Shown here: positions 30,227 through 42,303 of the stretch, one piece after another
How the letters are laid out: each line of letters starts with the position of its first letter
Numbering within the stretch: position 1 is the stretch's first letter
The notes under the pieces: model-generated
The model's database searches: none
The model's input: the letters and a program-made list of their open reading frames with translations, nothing else
What the model was told of the DNA's origin: nothing
NCBI GenBank assembly: GCA_019155205.2
Contig: JAHNZQ020000308.1
Location: 2,659,998 to 2,723,997, forward strand
DNA: 64,000 nucleotides
Source: Gracilaria vermiculophylla
Taxonomy: Eukaryota > Rhodophyta > Florideophyceae > Gracilariales > Gracilariaceae
Direction of reading: 5' to 3'
Translations under genes and position numbers: made by a program

Positions 30227-33222
30227 TGAAACAGATTTCACACAGACGCAGCCCTGCTGCCTCACCTCAGCAGTGCAACGTGAGATTTTCACAGAACAAG
30301 GCTCGCCGATTTTACAGCTGGCGAAGACCAAGACGCCTCTGGGGCATACGATGAGTTCAGTGTGAGTGCGGAGATCCGTGCTCCTCGGTGTAGGGCTAAC
30401 CCAATGGTGCGATGTTAATTCCTTTATTGTGCAAAATTGTTAAAATGCTCAAATCTGGGCCACATAAGTAAAGGATTCATCTCGAAGAGAATTTCAGCTT
30501 CGCCTTGCAGGCAGGGTTGTGGCACGTAACAGTCACGAGTTGACTAACAAGGGACTGAATCATGAACATCTGAAAAGCAGGGGGCAATCATGTGCATTTT
30601 TCATAACTAGTTCATGCTCTTTGACACTGGTTCAACCCCGCATACGCTAACAAAACGCTGTAGGTTACGGTTGTCTGCACACCCTTAAGTACAAAATTAT
30701 ACCCATCGTCATTACACCTGAGGCTACCCAGCGAAATCAGTACCTGCTTTATTACAAGTGTTTGAATTAAAGTCCAGTGGATCCAACGACGGAGGATTCG
30801 GCTCACCTGAACGGTTACTCTTCTCATGTAATATGCCAAGCAGTATTTCGCTGAAAGTAGTCTCTCAGTTTTGACAGTTCTCTCTCTTTACGAAGCTCAA
30901 TGTATTTTCGAAGCATCTGTATTCCGTAATCATTCGCAGTCGCTCTCGTGAACATGAGAATGAAACCTCGACAAACCTCACGAGACATGGAACATGCGAA
31001 CTTCAAATGGTCACCGTTGTCGACTGTACATCAGGGTAACATCTGTTCACGGAGTCCCGGAAATAGCCCGCTTTTACATTGCCTGTGTGCGAGCGTCTAT
31101 AGTCGATTCTAATGTGGTTTGTTTCCCTAGCTTCAGTTTATTGTATCTCGAGATGTCCACCTTCTTCAGTTTATGGGTACACGATGTTTTCTGGTCTTCA
31201 ATACAAAGCAGATTTACATACAAAATAAGATCACTTCGACCCGCGCTGAAATTTTTGACTAGAGAGTCATGAAGTTTCATTGTTCGGTCTGTCTCTAAAA
31301 ACTTATCGCTTGATCACATTCATAAAAAGTCAACAGAAGATCACATGGGCGCTGGGTTGTGTCCAATTAGATGTGATTTCAATTCATTGCAATCGCTCGG
31401 GTTACAGTTAAAGACTGCTCTTTTTACAAACGATTGCAACATGATAGGGCAAGTTCAAGCAATTCTGCCATCACGGTGCATATGTAATTGAACTGTTATA
31501 CAGCATTAGGCGCATCATGTAGCGCTCATGCTACTCCCAGATTCGATTAGTTAAAGGCAGAAGCTCGTACATGTTTCCACCTCTGATTTATTGAGACACC
31601 ATTGCGCCGAAAACAAAAAGTATTCGTCACAAATAAATGTTTCCATTCTGTTGTGTTGACAAATGAATTCAAAAACTGAAAGCGTTATGAGCTTTGCATC
31701 GTGAAAACGAAAATTGCTATGCCTGGAGGCTCTGGTCTATAGCAAACTACGTGCACTCGGATATCCGAAGTAGAATGACGATTGTATGAGCTTTGGATCA
31801 GGAAAAGGATATCGGAACTAGCTGAATGGCCACATAGATCGGGTGATGTAGTCATGGCCATCAGACTTGTGATAAGAAGACAGCGTGGCGTCCCATCCCC
31901 GAAATGCATGATATGTTTCCAATCCCATTTTCATCGAGATGGTTCCACCCCAGCACAGGCGCGATCTTTCTTGAACGAAATCATGGAAGTAGAATTACCT
32001 TTTGCAATAGCCTGTCCGTGTGTGTTTTGATTTGGACCTCCTTTATAGAAATATCCTTCAAAACAGTCATAGAATTCAGGGATATGAATGCGCTGACCAA
32101 ATGTCAAGTCTCGATTACTAGAAACATACAGGGCACAAGCGATCCTCGTTCACATGGTGTGCTTGAATTCCCTCTTTTGGGAAGCGAAACGGATCTGCGA
32201 TCGGGTCTCCCACAAAAAACAGACCTGAATTTGACGTCAGTATCTGACCAAAGTTGAGAGGAATTCGCACGAACATAAAACTTTGATGGATCGTTATTGC
32301 ATCACGGAATAGAGGGGAAAACAAGCTAACAGGGAAAAGGTAAACTTAATTGGCTGTTCCTCTCGATCCATCTACCTGCGAATAAGGATTTTTTGCAGAA
32401 AGGAATTCACACTCCATGAAAATAGCTCTAACAAGAAGCAATACGTTAGCGCATCTTTCAGTTACTTCGATATACTTTTCTCTTCCCGAGGCTGCCTTGT
32501 AGATAAACGCCTTTGGAAAAGAAAAGAGTCGTTGACGAAACTGTACTTTTTTGCTAAAAAGATATTTCAGAGAGCAATACTGAGCGGAGGCCGAGGAGAC
32601 CTTCAAAAAATAAACTCGCCATAAAGATATATCAAGTTTATTCTGTGCAGTACTAATCACTGGAATGGGAGTGCAATTGCATAGATGATGTTATTCAGAA
32701 TAGTACTGACCAGTCCCTTCACTGCTCGACACGAATTATATCACGTTTTGCTTCCTTTGCACCGTAAAGTGCCTGGGAGAGATAAAGCATCCTGTACCCA
32801 TCGTAGCTCTAAGAATCAGAGAAAAAGTTTATTGGCAAATAATATAAAATGTTCAGTAAATGTGGAGAGGCATCTGATAAATATCAGCTCACATTCAACG
32901 CGAAGTGAGCGATCTTGTAACAGTGTTGTTTCTTTATAAAGAATGTTGCAGAAACGAGACCATACGTGCTTTGGTTGATTCCACACCCACCAATTAATTC
33001 CGTGTTGATTTGAGAACAGCTCCGAAGGCTTTCAAATTCATGGTCTCCTTCGTCATCCAGCGGTCACCCAAGACATCAGTTATAACTGGACGTTGAGCAC
33101 GTGTTATTTACTGCAGGACGAGAAGAAAACCTGAGCAAGAATAGCGGGCGTCAGCACCCTTAATAGCTAGCAATTGAACAGTTCCTTTGCTTACTCATTT
33201 CACCCGATTCACAAATATTGTC
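30227..33222. other. 3.0-kb interval without a recognised gene
   Basis: No domain-bearing frame was found; the longest frames are about 120 codons and show no family. Composition is ordinary and AT-rich in places (30,400-31,700). No tRNA, snRNA or repeat array was recognised. Confidence 0.5.
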
Positions 33223-34257
33223 ATGAGTCTTCCGAAAGGCACGAAGAAAACTATTGTAGACCCGTCAGTATGGGACTCCTGCGAAATTGGTGGAAAAGAA
33301 GCTGATACGCGAAAGGACAAAGTCAGTAGTATGCGTTCTTCTCTGTTCAAAAAGAATGCCGCCAAAAACAAAGACGCGTTATACGGAATACACAGCGAAC
33401 ATGATCAGGAGCCAATATTTAGACACCCCAATGAAGTTGAAGCTTTGGATACCCCTTTTCAACATGAGACAATATCTATCGACTTTTGTGAATACGGGAA
33501 GGCAAGCAAGAAACTATGGGCGAAAGATGTATTTGCCGTCGTTCACAACGCGGTGAGATCAGAGCTGAAAGATTTGGCGATACTCATGAAGGCGATAAAA
33601 AAAGTTGGGCCGCAGCTTAGAGTGGGTGATTTTTCCGTCATTCGGCCATGGTGGAAGATATGTGCAGGAGTTGTTCTGGACTATTTGGATGCAGAGCAGA
33701 AGTATCTTATTCCTTGGATTCAGAAAGCTATTCAAGGAGACGCCCTGTCTCAGCCATGTGGCGAATTCTTTTCCAAGGTTCAAGTTAACACAGATGGAAT
33801 GCGAAACACAGTCAACGAGATCACTGGGACCTTTAAACAGCTTTGCGATGAGTCAAGAGCAACTGAACCTAATTCAAAGCTTTCAAATGCGCAAATGGCT
33901 GTTTTGCTAGTGGGGTGTTTCGACACTCTGGTTTTCCAAGTTGGTGATTACATGAACAAAGAAGAAGACCTCTTTCCAGAGATTTTAGAGGCTCATTACA
34001 CGTCCGAGAAAAAGGAAAAGGACCAGATCCTGGGAAAGATGATTAAATTTTACGTGACCAAAGGAAGGGTTTGTGACAGTATGTTGGTGCTTCTGACCAG
34101 GTGGATGACGGACGCTAAAGTACGTAAGAGCTTCAAAAAGGCCCTTCTGGAGGCACACGATTGCAATTACAAAAGTCTCCAGACAGGCTTCGAGGTGACA
34201 CATGCTGGTTTCGTTCAGCAGTATCGCGTACGAGCCGGCATACCTGAGTCTCGATAA
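33223..34257 (+). CDS. Hemerythrin-like (HHE) four-helix protein, ligands degenerate
   Basis: A 344-residue protein from the ATG at 33223 (MSLPKGTKKTIVDPS). A charged N-terminal third with a basic SSLFKKNAAKNK leads to an alpha-helical core. The core resembles hemerythrin HHE domains: a first helix with VVHNAVRSELKDL, a second with WWKICAGVVLDYLDAEQKYLIPWI, and a later one with MNKEEDLFPEILEAHY. In HHE proteins the second helix carries His and Glu ligands of the di-iron centre; here it has Cys, Asp and Glu instead, so iron binding is doubtful. The family assignment rests on helix pattern and the LFPEI motif and is moderate. Role unknown. No introns. Confidence 0.6.
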   Translation: MSLPKGTKKTIVDPSVWDSCEIGGKEADTRKDKVSSMRSSLFKKNAAKNKDALYGIHSEHDQEPIFRHPNEVEALDTPFQHETISIDFCEYGKASKKLWAKDVFAVVHNAVRSELKDLAILMKAIKKVGPQLRVGDFSVIRPWWKICAGVVLDYLDAEQKYLIPWIQKAIQGDALSQPCGEFFSKVQVNTDGMRNTVNEITGTFKQLCDESRATEPNSKLSNAQMAVLLVGCFDTLVFQVGDYMNKEEDLFPEILEAHYTSEKKEKDQILGKMIKFYVTKGRVCDSMLVLLTRWMTDAKVRKSFKKALLEAHDCNYKSLQTGFEVTHAGFVQQYRVRAGIPESR

Positions 34258-34370
34258 GAAATATACATGAGCTATGTATTCCATGACTGCACCTCCCCCT
34301 GAACATACGGGGAAGACCGCGAAGCTATGCGCTTGATTCTTATCAAAATGCACCTTAACTTTGCGAGGAC

Positions 34371-34382
34371 GGGGGGGGGGGG
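34371..34382. repeat. G run of 12 bases
   Basis: A pure G run between the convergent hemerythrin-like and YggT genes, in the 3' region of both. Confidence 0.9.
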
Positions 34383-34471
34383 AGCTAGAAGGCAGACTAC
34401 GGTAGAACATTGTTACCCTCACGCTGATGACTTTTCCCATAAATTAATACTATCCATCTTCAATTCTCCTT

Positions 34472-34972
34472 TCACTTCTGGGACAGCAGTATTAGTAGCC
34501 CTTGAGGACCAACTAATATCTCATGTACAAAGGACATGACAGCAAACCAGAAGATAGGGGTAATATCTACCCCACCGACAGGTTGAATCACTTTCCGCGT
34601 CGCGCGAAGGAGGGGCTCAGTAGGCACAGCGATAAATATCCACGGTTTCTTTGCCAGGTCTGTCTGGGGATACCAGGAAAGAATTGTTCTTACAATCATG
34701 AGGAAGTTGAACAAATTGATGCATGGCCCAGCTATAAATTTTCCAACCTGAAGGAAAGGAGAATCTAACGCCAACATCACAGCAGGAATCGAGTTCAATA
34801 CTTCAACATTCTCTATCGACATTTTAGAGATGCGACTTCGATGCTTGTGACTTGTTCGGAACGTTCTTTGAGATTCTCTAGATACTTGCAATACAGAGCA
34901 GGGTTTCCGGTGAAAGCATGTTTGAATGAAAGCTTGTTTGGACTGCATTAAACAGGAAGATTCTGTCGACAT
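34472..34972 (-). CDS. YggT/YLMG family plastid membrane protein
   Basis: A 166-residue protein from the ATG at 34972. Residues 1-50 are Ser/Arg/His-rich with few acids, like a plastid transit peptide (FHRKPCSVLQVSRESQRTF). The mature part has the YggT fold: a first membrane helix INLFNFLMIVRTILSW followed by YPQTDL, the conserved PTEPLLRATRKVIQPVGGVDITP loop, and a second helix FWFAVMSFVHEIL. Plant YLMG proteins act in nucleoid organisation and thylakoid cytochrome complex assembly; bacterial YggT lies near cell-division genes. It is divergently arranged with RPT2, sharing about 560 bp of upstream DNA. Confidence 0.92.
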   Translation of the reverse strand: MSTESSCLMQSKQAFIQTCFHRKPCSVLQVSRESQRTFRTSHKHRSRISKMSIENVEVLNSIPAVMLALDSPFLQVGKFIAGPCINLFNFLMIVRTILSWYPQTDLAKKPWIFIAVPTEPLLRATRKVIQPVGGVDITPIFWFAVMSFVHEILVGPQGLLILLSQK

Positions 34973-35535
34973 TATGCTTGTAAATCGGACTTGCAGATGC
35001 TTGTGTGTTTCAAGCCGGGAGCCGACAATCGCCTTCTTATTTTCAATGCACACTTAACATCCGGCAAACTACGGGAAATCGATGCCAATATGGTCTTCTG
35101 GGATTGTAGTCTTCTATTTGCCGTGAACGTGGCTGGGATAAGGCTAGGGTGTATAGTGTCCCAAAATGTGGATTCTAGAAGGCGGGCAAGGAAGTGGAGA
35201 TGAGCTCGATTCAATCATGTCCTCTCGTGCAGATGCAATTCGATTTCTGCTCACAGTTTTTGTGCCAACGGTAAGCCCAGTAGCGTTTATCCTTGATAAA
35301 TTTTGCCTGCATAAAAAATATATATTAACACGTCCCTAATCACTTTTTTTTCGTCACATTTGAAAAATAACTTTTGACACTAGCAGCCGATGCCAATGAA
35401 ATGTGTAATACGCGCTTCACCCTCCACACAGCGCCAGTGCTGCATTCCACCGTTCATAGCGTTGAAAATCCAGAAGTTGAGACCTTCATTGTTCGCATCG
35501 TCCCTTTCTAGATTTACGTTTTTGAAGAAGGAAGT

Positions 35536-36861
35536 ATGGGAAACGGACAAAGTGGGATGCCTCCGGGCGGTCCGCCTGGTGGGAAGCAAGGAGACAAGAA
35601 GCACAAGAAATATGAGCCTCCTCCAGCACCGACCCGAATTGGACGAAAGAAAAAGAAGCGCGGACCGGAAGTCGCAGCGAAATTACCAACGATCACGCCA
35701 AATGCGAAGTGCAGATTGCGTCTGATTAAACTTGAACGCGTGAAGGACTATCTTTTGATGGAAGAAGAGTTTGTAACGAATCAAGAACGGTACAAACCTC
35801 GCGAGGAGCGCACGGAAGAGGATCGCCTGAAAGTTGAAGATATTCGTGGAACGCCTATGAGTGTTGGAACTCTAGAGGAAATTATTGACGATGATCACGC
35901 CATTGTGTCTTCTTCCGTGGGACCGGAGAATTATGTTTACATCACTTCGTTTGTTGACAAAGACCAGTTAGAACCTGGGAGCTCTGTGCTCCTGCACCAA
36001 AAAGTCCTCAGTGTCGTCGGCATGCTAGCAGATGATGCAGATCCAATGGTTAGCGTTATGAAAGTTGATAAGGCTCCCCTTGAGAGCTACGCCGATATAG
36101 GTGGACTGGAGAACCAGATCCAGGAAATCAAGGAGGCAGTGGAATTACCCCTCACACATCCAGAACTCTACGAAGACATTGGTATCAAGCCACCAAAGGG
36201 CGTTATCCTCTATGGAGAACCCGGCACTGGAAAGACGCTGTTGGCAAAAGCTGTCGCCAACAGCACATCGGCCACGTTTCTCAGGGTTGTCGGGTCGGAA
36301 CTGATCCAAAAGTATCTTGGAGATGGCCCTAAGCTTGTCCGGGAGTTATTCCGTGTCGCCGAAGATATGGCACCTTCAATTGTTTTCATTGACGAAATAG
36401 ATGCTGTTGGTACTAAACGTTACGATACTACATCTGGCGGCGAGCGTGAAATTCAGCGAACCATGTTGGAACTTCTCAATCAGCTCGATGGGTTCGATAG
36501 TCGAGGTGATGTCAAAGTTCTGCTAGCAACGAATCGAATCGAAACTCTAGATCCGGCGCTGCTGCGTCCTGGCCGTATCGATCGAAAGATAGAGTTTCCT
36601 CTCCCAGACGAGAAAACGAAGCGCAGGATCTTTGCCATCCATACTGGGCGGATGACATTGGCCGAGGATGTGCACCTGGAAGAGTTCGTCATGAGCAAGG
36701 ATGAGTTAAGCGGTGCTGATATAAAGGCTATTTGCACAGAGGCTGGTCTCATGGCTCTGCGAGAACGAAGAATGCAGGTGACCCATGCGGATTTCAAGAA
36801 AGCTAAAGAGAACGTAATGTACAAGAAGAATCAAGGTGTCCCAGAAGGGCTTTACTTGTGA
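35536..36861 (+). CDS. RPT2: 26S proteasome regulatory ATPase RPT2 (subunit 4)
   Basis: A 441-residue protein, full length for the family. It begins MGNGQSG, the N-myristoylation signal of RPT2, then a Pro/Gly-rich stretch and a Lys-rich KKKKRGPE. An OB-fold region (about 100-180) precedes the AAA+ domain: Walker A GEPGTGKT at 227-234, Walker B IVFIDEID ending near 289, the [20 protein letters not shown] arginine-finger region, and a C-terminal LYL, the motif that docks in the 20S alpha ring and opens the gate. It unfolds and threads ubiquitinated proteins in nucleus and cytosol. No introns. The start is certain from the myristoylation motif. Confidence 0.97.
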   Translation: MGNGQSGMPPGGPPGGKQGDKKHKKYEPPPAPTRIGRKKKKRGPEVAAKLPTITPNAKCRLRLIKLERVKDYLLMEEEFVTNQERYKPREERTEEDRLKVEDIRGTPMSVGTLEEIIDDDHAIVSSSVGPENYVYITSFVDKDQLEPGSSVLLHQKVLSVVGMLADDADPMVSVMKVDKAPLESYADIGGLENQIQEIKEAVELPLTHPELYEDIGIKPPKGVILYGEPGTGKTLLAKAVANSTSATFLRVVGSELIQKYLGDGPKLVRELFRVAEDMAPSIVFIDEIDAVGTKRYDTTSGGEREIQRTMLELLNQLDGFDSRGDVKVLLATNRIETLDPALLRPGRIDRKIEFPLPDEKTKRRIFAIHTGRMTLAEDVHLEEFVMSKDELSGADIKAICTEAGLMALRERRMQVTHADFKKAKENVMYKKNQGVPEGLYL

Positions 36862-38709
36862 CTAAATGTTTTGAGTGTTTTTCTGTCCTCGTTTTCTTCA
36901 ATTTCTCGAGAAAGTTTGACAAAGCGAAGTGCTCGATTTTATCCTTTACGGGATGTCATCCCCACAGTTTTTCAAAATGGCTTTACCGTTACCAACGTGC
37001 GAAGGTATGACCGGAAGCAATTTCGTTCAAGAAAGTCTGACGCAACTGAATCCGAATCCAAGAACTCACCTTCGTTAGGACGTTCCACGAATTGACCGCA
37101 AACATGAAAACAAGTAATGATGCCTAAAACCTAAAATTCAATCCGCCTCGTGTAACCCTCACTACATTAAAAAGTTGTGTGTAAAGCAATGATCACAGAC
37201 ATACTCAGGTGAACATATCAGTATTCGCGGTATTATGTAGAAAACAAACTGTTCGACACGAAATTCGTCAGATGAGCTCCCTTTTGTTCAAAGCACGAAT
37301 CTTAGAATCCATAACAGCTTCTAGCTGTCCTGTTTACAACTTGAAAGATTTGTTAAATAGCTCTTGAAGCAGACTACAACACACCCCAATTTCACAGCCC
37401 GAGGTCAAGTGCTTATCACAGAAAAACAATGCAATGAACATCGCCATACCAGGCCAATTTCCAACTTCAATTCTTCGTAAGTGATGGCACAGTGCCATCA
37501 ACTTCCAAGAGAATCAACAATTCTCACCATCACAACCTTGCAGTCACAACCAAATGAACGCTACAATCTTCAGACGACTGAAACATGCATCAATATGTTC
37601 CACTAGTACCAAAACATCGTCATCATGCTGACCTTTTCATATGGTTGCTGATCCGCACTCGCTTTTGCGTTTACCGCTTTACCGCCTTTTGGTTTTCATT
37701 GGGGGTTTCATGTAGAATTTGTCTCATGGGACTTGATAAAATTATGTCTCATCAATGGATTCCGTGAAAAGCTTGTAAGCTTGCATCAAGGTCACCAATC
37801 AATGAGTTCTGGAGGAGATCTGTATTGGTTTCTTGAAGTTACTAGTTGTTCAGCGTTCAAGAACAGGCGTTCCGAACACACGGTTTATCAAAAAGAACAT
37901 CGATTTCTGTGTTAATTTGCAGTGACAGATTACAATTACTTTAATACGACGCATTTTGTGCCGAAGAGGCAGCAAGTTTTTCGAGTGATAGAAACCGACA
38001 TGAACGGGTATTCTTTTTGGTGGTTTTCTGATCCTCGTACGATGTGTAAATAGAAAGGAAAAAATGCTCTTCCCACCCCTCCATTTCTCTTCTTGCAATG
38101 GTGCTCAGTCGAATCGGCATTGTCTCGTAAACAAAACTTGACCCTAACATAATAACGCAACGAGAAGAACATATCACATGCCTTTGGGAACAGAGTGCAT
38201 TCGCAATGGGTACTGTGCTCGTGTAGCGGATTTTCAGTGCCAAAAAAGACCAATATTCAAGGAAAATGCCATGTGAATTACCAGAAAACCAGAATCGTGC
38301 TCCACATGCGAGCAGAAGTGTACCGGTCGAGAATTTCAAAATCACTTTGTCAAAAGAGCCAACATTTCGTTGTATATTTTTCGTGAGGTGTAAGCTCAGT
38401 AAGAGGTGCACAAGATCATGAACACGTACAAGAATGCACTTTTTTCTCTTTCCGGCTCGCGCTTGAACGACTTCTTGATAGAAATCGGGAGTCGTCATCA
38501 TCCATCATCCATGCTTGCATCTCAGCTATGATAGAGACCTTTCCGGCGGGCCTAGCATGTTATTGAGCCTAAGCCGCTCTATCATTCAACTTTTCCCTTG
38601 GGCTGCGTTTTATTTTTGACGTACGCACTATCTCCTTCAGTAGCCACTGTTTCTTTCGCAGCGGGGATCGCGTGGGTTAGAATCGGGAAATCCAAGCAGA
38701 TTGGTAGAT
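36862..38709. other. 1.85-kb interval without a recognised gene
   Basis: It holds the 3' region of RPT2 and the promoter side of the cullin gene. Frames are short and domain-free; the longest, on the minus strand near 37,940-38,500, shows no family. No RNA gene or mobile element was recognised. Confidence 0.5.
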
Positions 38710-41118
38710 ATGGACGAGCAAGGGATCGATATCGACACTGGATGGGCGATCATCGAGTCGCGTGGCTTTGAACCTCTCGCAGCGGTTCTTGATGCCGATG
38801 GTGACTACAGACGGCGTCACGGCACAGACGGACCTAAAGAATGGAATCATATCTATACCACGGTGTACAAAATGTGTATTCAGAAGACGCCGCGCTCATA
38901 TGCCAAAGACCTCTATCAACGGGTCCAAGGCACTCTGAAAGCTTATCTTCGATCTTCGTCTCTCCCAGCCATCCAGCGCACGACAGGGGAAGAATCAATG
39001 CTGCGGGAGCTACGTCGAAGATGGTCAAATCACAAATTGATGGTGAAATGGGTCACGAAAATTTTTTCGTATATTGATAGGTACTATGTGAAGCGCAATG
39101 AAGAGCCATCTCTGGAACACGCAGGCTACATGTGCTTCCGAATAGAAGTATTCGACAACATTGTGAATTCGGTGAGAAAGGCTGCTTTACATATAGTACA
39201 ACGCGAGCGAGATGGGGGTAATGTCGACCGTTCTCTTCTGCGCGGCGTATTAGACATCTTTGTGGAAATGGGCATGGGCAAGCTTGATGTGTATACTGCC
39301 GAGTGGGAGGCACCGTTTTTGGAAGAAACCGCCGATTTTTATCGAAGAACATCTGCAAAATGGGCTGAAGAAGATTCATTTCCCGACTTCATGCGGAAGG
39401 CTGATTCCAACATCGTTGACGAACTAGAGAGAGCAACACAATATCTGAATGGACAGACTCAGGAACGCCTCCTCAGAGTATACGAAGAAGAAGTGCTTAT
39501 AGTGCATCAGAAGAAGATGTTGTCGAAAGATAATTCCGGACTAGTTGCCTTGCTAGAGAATAACAAGAAGGATGATCTAATGCGGCTTTATCGTTTGTAT
39601 TCCCGCGTGCCCCAGGGATTAATCCCTGTCGGTCAGATTTTGAAGAATCACATACAGAAGGAAGGAATGGAACTAGTAAGAGAGCAAAGGAGTTTCATCG
39701 AGAATACCAAAACTGAATCAGCACAAAAGGGTGTGAGAGACGAGGCACAAACCCCATCAACACCGAGTCGTTCTGGACCTAGTAGCTCTGCAGATAAACC
39801 CGAATACATCCAAAGGTTAATTGCGTTGCATGACAGGTACACGGAATTGGTGACAAACTGTTTTTCGAGACACGCTGTTTTTACCAAAGCAATGAAGGAG
39901 GCATTTGAAAGGTTCGTAAACGAACAAGTTGGTGACTCTTCAACAGCACAGTTGTTCGCAAACTATTGCGATTCTCTTTTGAACTCCGGAGGGCGAGGTG
40001 CGAAAATGGCCGAAGCGGATGTTGAAATGCAGCTGGAAAAACTAGTCAAGTTATTCACCTATCTTACAGAGAAGGACGTTTTCCAAGAATTCTGTCGAAA
40101 ACAGTTGGCTAAGCGCCTGTTGCTAGAACGTTCACATTCTGATGATGCCGAGCGACATCTTATCAGTAAGTTGAAACAGAGTTGTGGAGCACACTTCACC
40201 TCAAAGTTGGAAGGCATGATAACCGATATCAATGTTAGCAGGGATACACAGTCACAATTTCGAGACTGGAATATAAATCGGGATGCACCTTGTTCCTCCA
40301 GTCGCGTATTGGCCACATCGTCTACGTCAGTGGTTGTCGGTTGCGTGGAGTTCACCGTCAGAGTTTTGACTACAGGACATTGGCCTACATATTCTGAAGA
40401 CACAGTCGTATTACCTGCCCAACTAGAATTATGCGAACGGCGTTTCAAGGAATTTTATGATAAGAGAACCTCGCAACGAGTTTTGCGATGGGTACATTCG
40501 CTTGGAAAAGGTTCTTTGGAAACAAGTTTATTTACTGGAAAGCGTGCATATCAACGAATTGAGCTGCATGTTTCAACTCACCAGCTTTGCATTCTAGTTC
40601 TTTTCAACTTCACAGATCACGTTACTTATGCGCAGATTCTTGAGACGTTACACGACAAATCACGGAAAGCAAATTCAAACGCGAGGGATAGCGAAGATTT
40701 ACTGAAAGCATCGCTTGTGTCTTTAATGTCCCGTAAGACTCCTCTGCTTCTCAAAGAACCCAAAGGCCGTGACTTCAGCCCTACCGACATGTTTACCTTG
40801 AACACACACTTTGTATCTCCAAAGAGACGACTCACTGTGCCAATGCCAATGGCTAGAATCAACGAACAGGAAAAGGAAGCTGCCCATGACACTGTTGTCG
40901 AAGACAGACGACATGCCATTGAGGCGGCCATTGTACGGGTCATGAAACAGCACAAGAATTTGGACCATCAACGGCTGATAATGGAAGTGAGCAAGCTATG
41001 CAATCCCGTTTTCAAGCCAGAACCGCGTGCTATTAAGAACAGGATAGAGGAACTTATTAGTCGAGAGTACCTGGCTCGAGATGATTCAAGTAACTCTAGC
41101 TATAGATATCTTGCTTAG
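38710..41118 (+). CDS. CUL1: Cullin 1-like SCF ubiquitin ligase scaffold
   Basis: An 802-residue protein from the ATG at 38710. The N-terminal cullin repeats match plant and animal CUL1: IDIDTGWAIIES, YTTVYKMCIQK, LRELRRRWSNHKLMVKWV, IDRYYVKR, GVLDIFVEMGMGKLDVY and SFPDFMRKAD. The cullin homology domain has RKQLAKRLLLERS, KLEGMITDI and LPAQLELCERRF. The C-terminal winged helix carries the NEDD8 site in IVRVMK (Lys at about 746) and ends SYRYLA. It bridges SKP1/F-box modules and RBX1 in SCF ligases. Ser/Pro-rich insert at about 350-375. No introns. It shares the ubiquitin theme with the E2 and RPT2 nearby, but at distances that suggest chance. Confidence 0.95.
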   Translation: MDEQGIDIDTGWAIIESRGFEPLAAVLDADGDYRRRHGTDGPKEWNHIYTTVYKMCIQKTPRSYAKDLYQRVQGTLKAYLRSSSLPAIQRTTGEESMLRELRRRWSNHKLMVKWVTKIFSYIDRYYVKRNEEPSLEHAGYMCFRIEVFDNIVNSVRKAALHIVQRERDGGNVDRSLLRGVLDIFVEMGMGKLDVYTAEWEAPFLEETADFYRRTSAKWAEEDSFPDFMRKADSNIVDELERATQYLNGQTQERLLRVYEEEVLIVHQKKMLSKDNSGLVALLENNKKDDLMRLYRLYSRVPQGLIPVGQILKNHIQKEGMELVREQRSFIENTKTESAQKGVRDEAQTPSTPSRSGPSSSADKPEYIQRLIALHDRYTELVTNCFSRHAVFTKAMKEAFERFVNEQVGDSSTAQLFANYCDSLLNSGGRGAKMAEADVEMQLEKLVKLFTYLTEKDVFQEFCRKQLAKRLLLERSHSDDAERHLISKLKQSCGAHFTSKLEGMITDINVSRDTQSQFRDWNINRDAPCSSSRVLATSSTSVVVGCVEFTVRVLTTGHWPTYSEDTVVLPAQLELCERRFKEFYDKRTSQRVLRWVHSLGKGSLETSLFTGKRAYQRIELHVSTHQLCILVLFNFTDHVTYAQILETLHDKSRKANSNARDSEDLLKASLVSLMSRKTPLLLKEPKGRDFSPTDMFTLNTHFVSPKRRLTVPMPMARINEQEKEAAHDTVVEDRRHAIEAAIVRVMKQHKNLDHQRLIMEVSKLCNPVFKPEPRAIKNRIEELISREYLARDDSSNSSYRYLA

Positions 41119-42303
41119 GATAGTATTTGGAGGCAACTGTTTTCCTAACTAGACAACGCATCGTCCATATGTCCACTCCACGGCAATTTGGGGGAAGAGA
41201 GACTAAGACCTCCCCACCACTATCTCATCCAGAGAACCAAAGTGTATACTCACTTCGGAGCCTTGTGTTCACTGACGGTTTCAAATAGCGTGTGGAACCT
41301 CTCGATCTCAGCAAGGGTAGGATGCCTTCCAGACAAGTGTCCCGGGAGTTGTTCCTTTGAAAACTCGAATTTTGCTGCAAGCCGAAGTGGCGGGCATCTG
41401 GTTTGCAGACCTCTCCTTTTCATTCATTTCCAGACCGAACGTGTTTAAAAGCATGTATTCAACCTGAAAATGATTAATAACAATAAGGTATCATTGTATG
41501 TCAGAACTCAAAAGGTTTGAAGTACGCCAGAGAAATCCGCGAACCGCTGAAACCTCTACGGACTGCTGCCAGCATGGATAGACAAAGAAAGGAGAAAGAA
41601 CTTCGTCGTGACTTGAATTAAGTACAGGGCCGAGCCGACCTCATGCACTGGGTCTACAGTGTACACCATTCTCTCGTTCAAAAGCATGTTCGAGTTTTGC
41701 TCTGGCTGAAGAAATACACCGGTGTGAATGAATCTTTCTAGTCTGTACAAGAGTCGCACTTTTCCTTATTTCTCTATGGAGAAACCGTGGCAGCGTCAAT
41801 GTCTCAGAGTCGGTAATATTGCGTGTGATTGCTTAAGTAGATGATTGAGCGACGAAGGATGTTTCGCCGTCTCAAAAATAATCTTACCGACGTCGATGGT
41901 TTTAATACCCACTTGGTGTTGAGGTATATATAGTAAAACGGATATGTATCTACCGAGATGCAAAACGCGAAATGCATTGTTTTCTGTAAAGTACTGTAAT
42001 CCTTCGGGCAAATGCAGATTACCCGCTTTTCGGTCACGAAACAACACCAGGACAGTGCATGAAACGTCTGTCTACCAGTCGCCTCTTGCGACGGTAGATA
42101 CACATCGCCCACCAAAAATAAATCCAACGTGGCAATGGTCACAAGAGGCGGAAGACGTATAGGTCGTTACGGGAAGCTCGTAGTCGGTTCGCTTCACTAC
42201 CGGTCTTTGTCTGTCGGACCGTCGGCAACACACCACGGCTGTTGACGGTACTGGGGAGCGACTTCATGTTGAGACTCTAACTCCAGTAGCAGACGTCGTT
42301 TGG
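41119..42303. other. Spacer, nothing recognised
   Basis: Downstream of the cullin gene. Frames up to 112 codons on the minus strand (41,804-42,142) lack any domain or good composition. No repeats. Confidence 0.45.
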
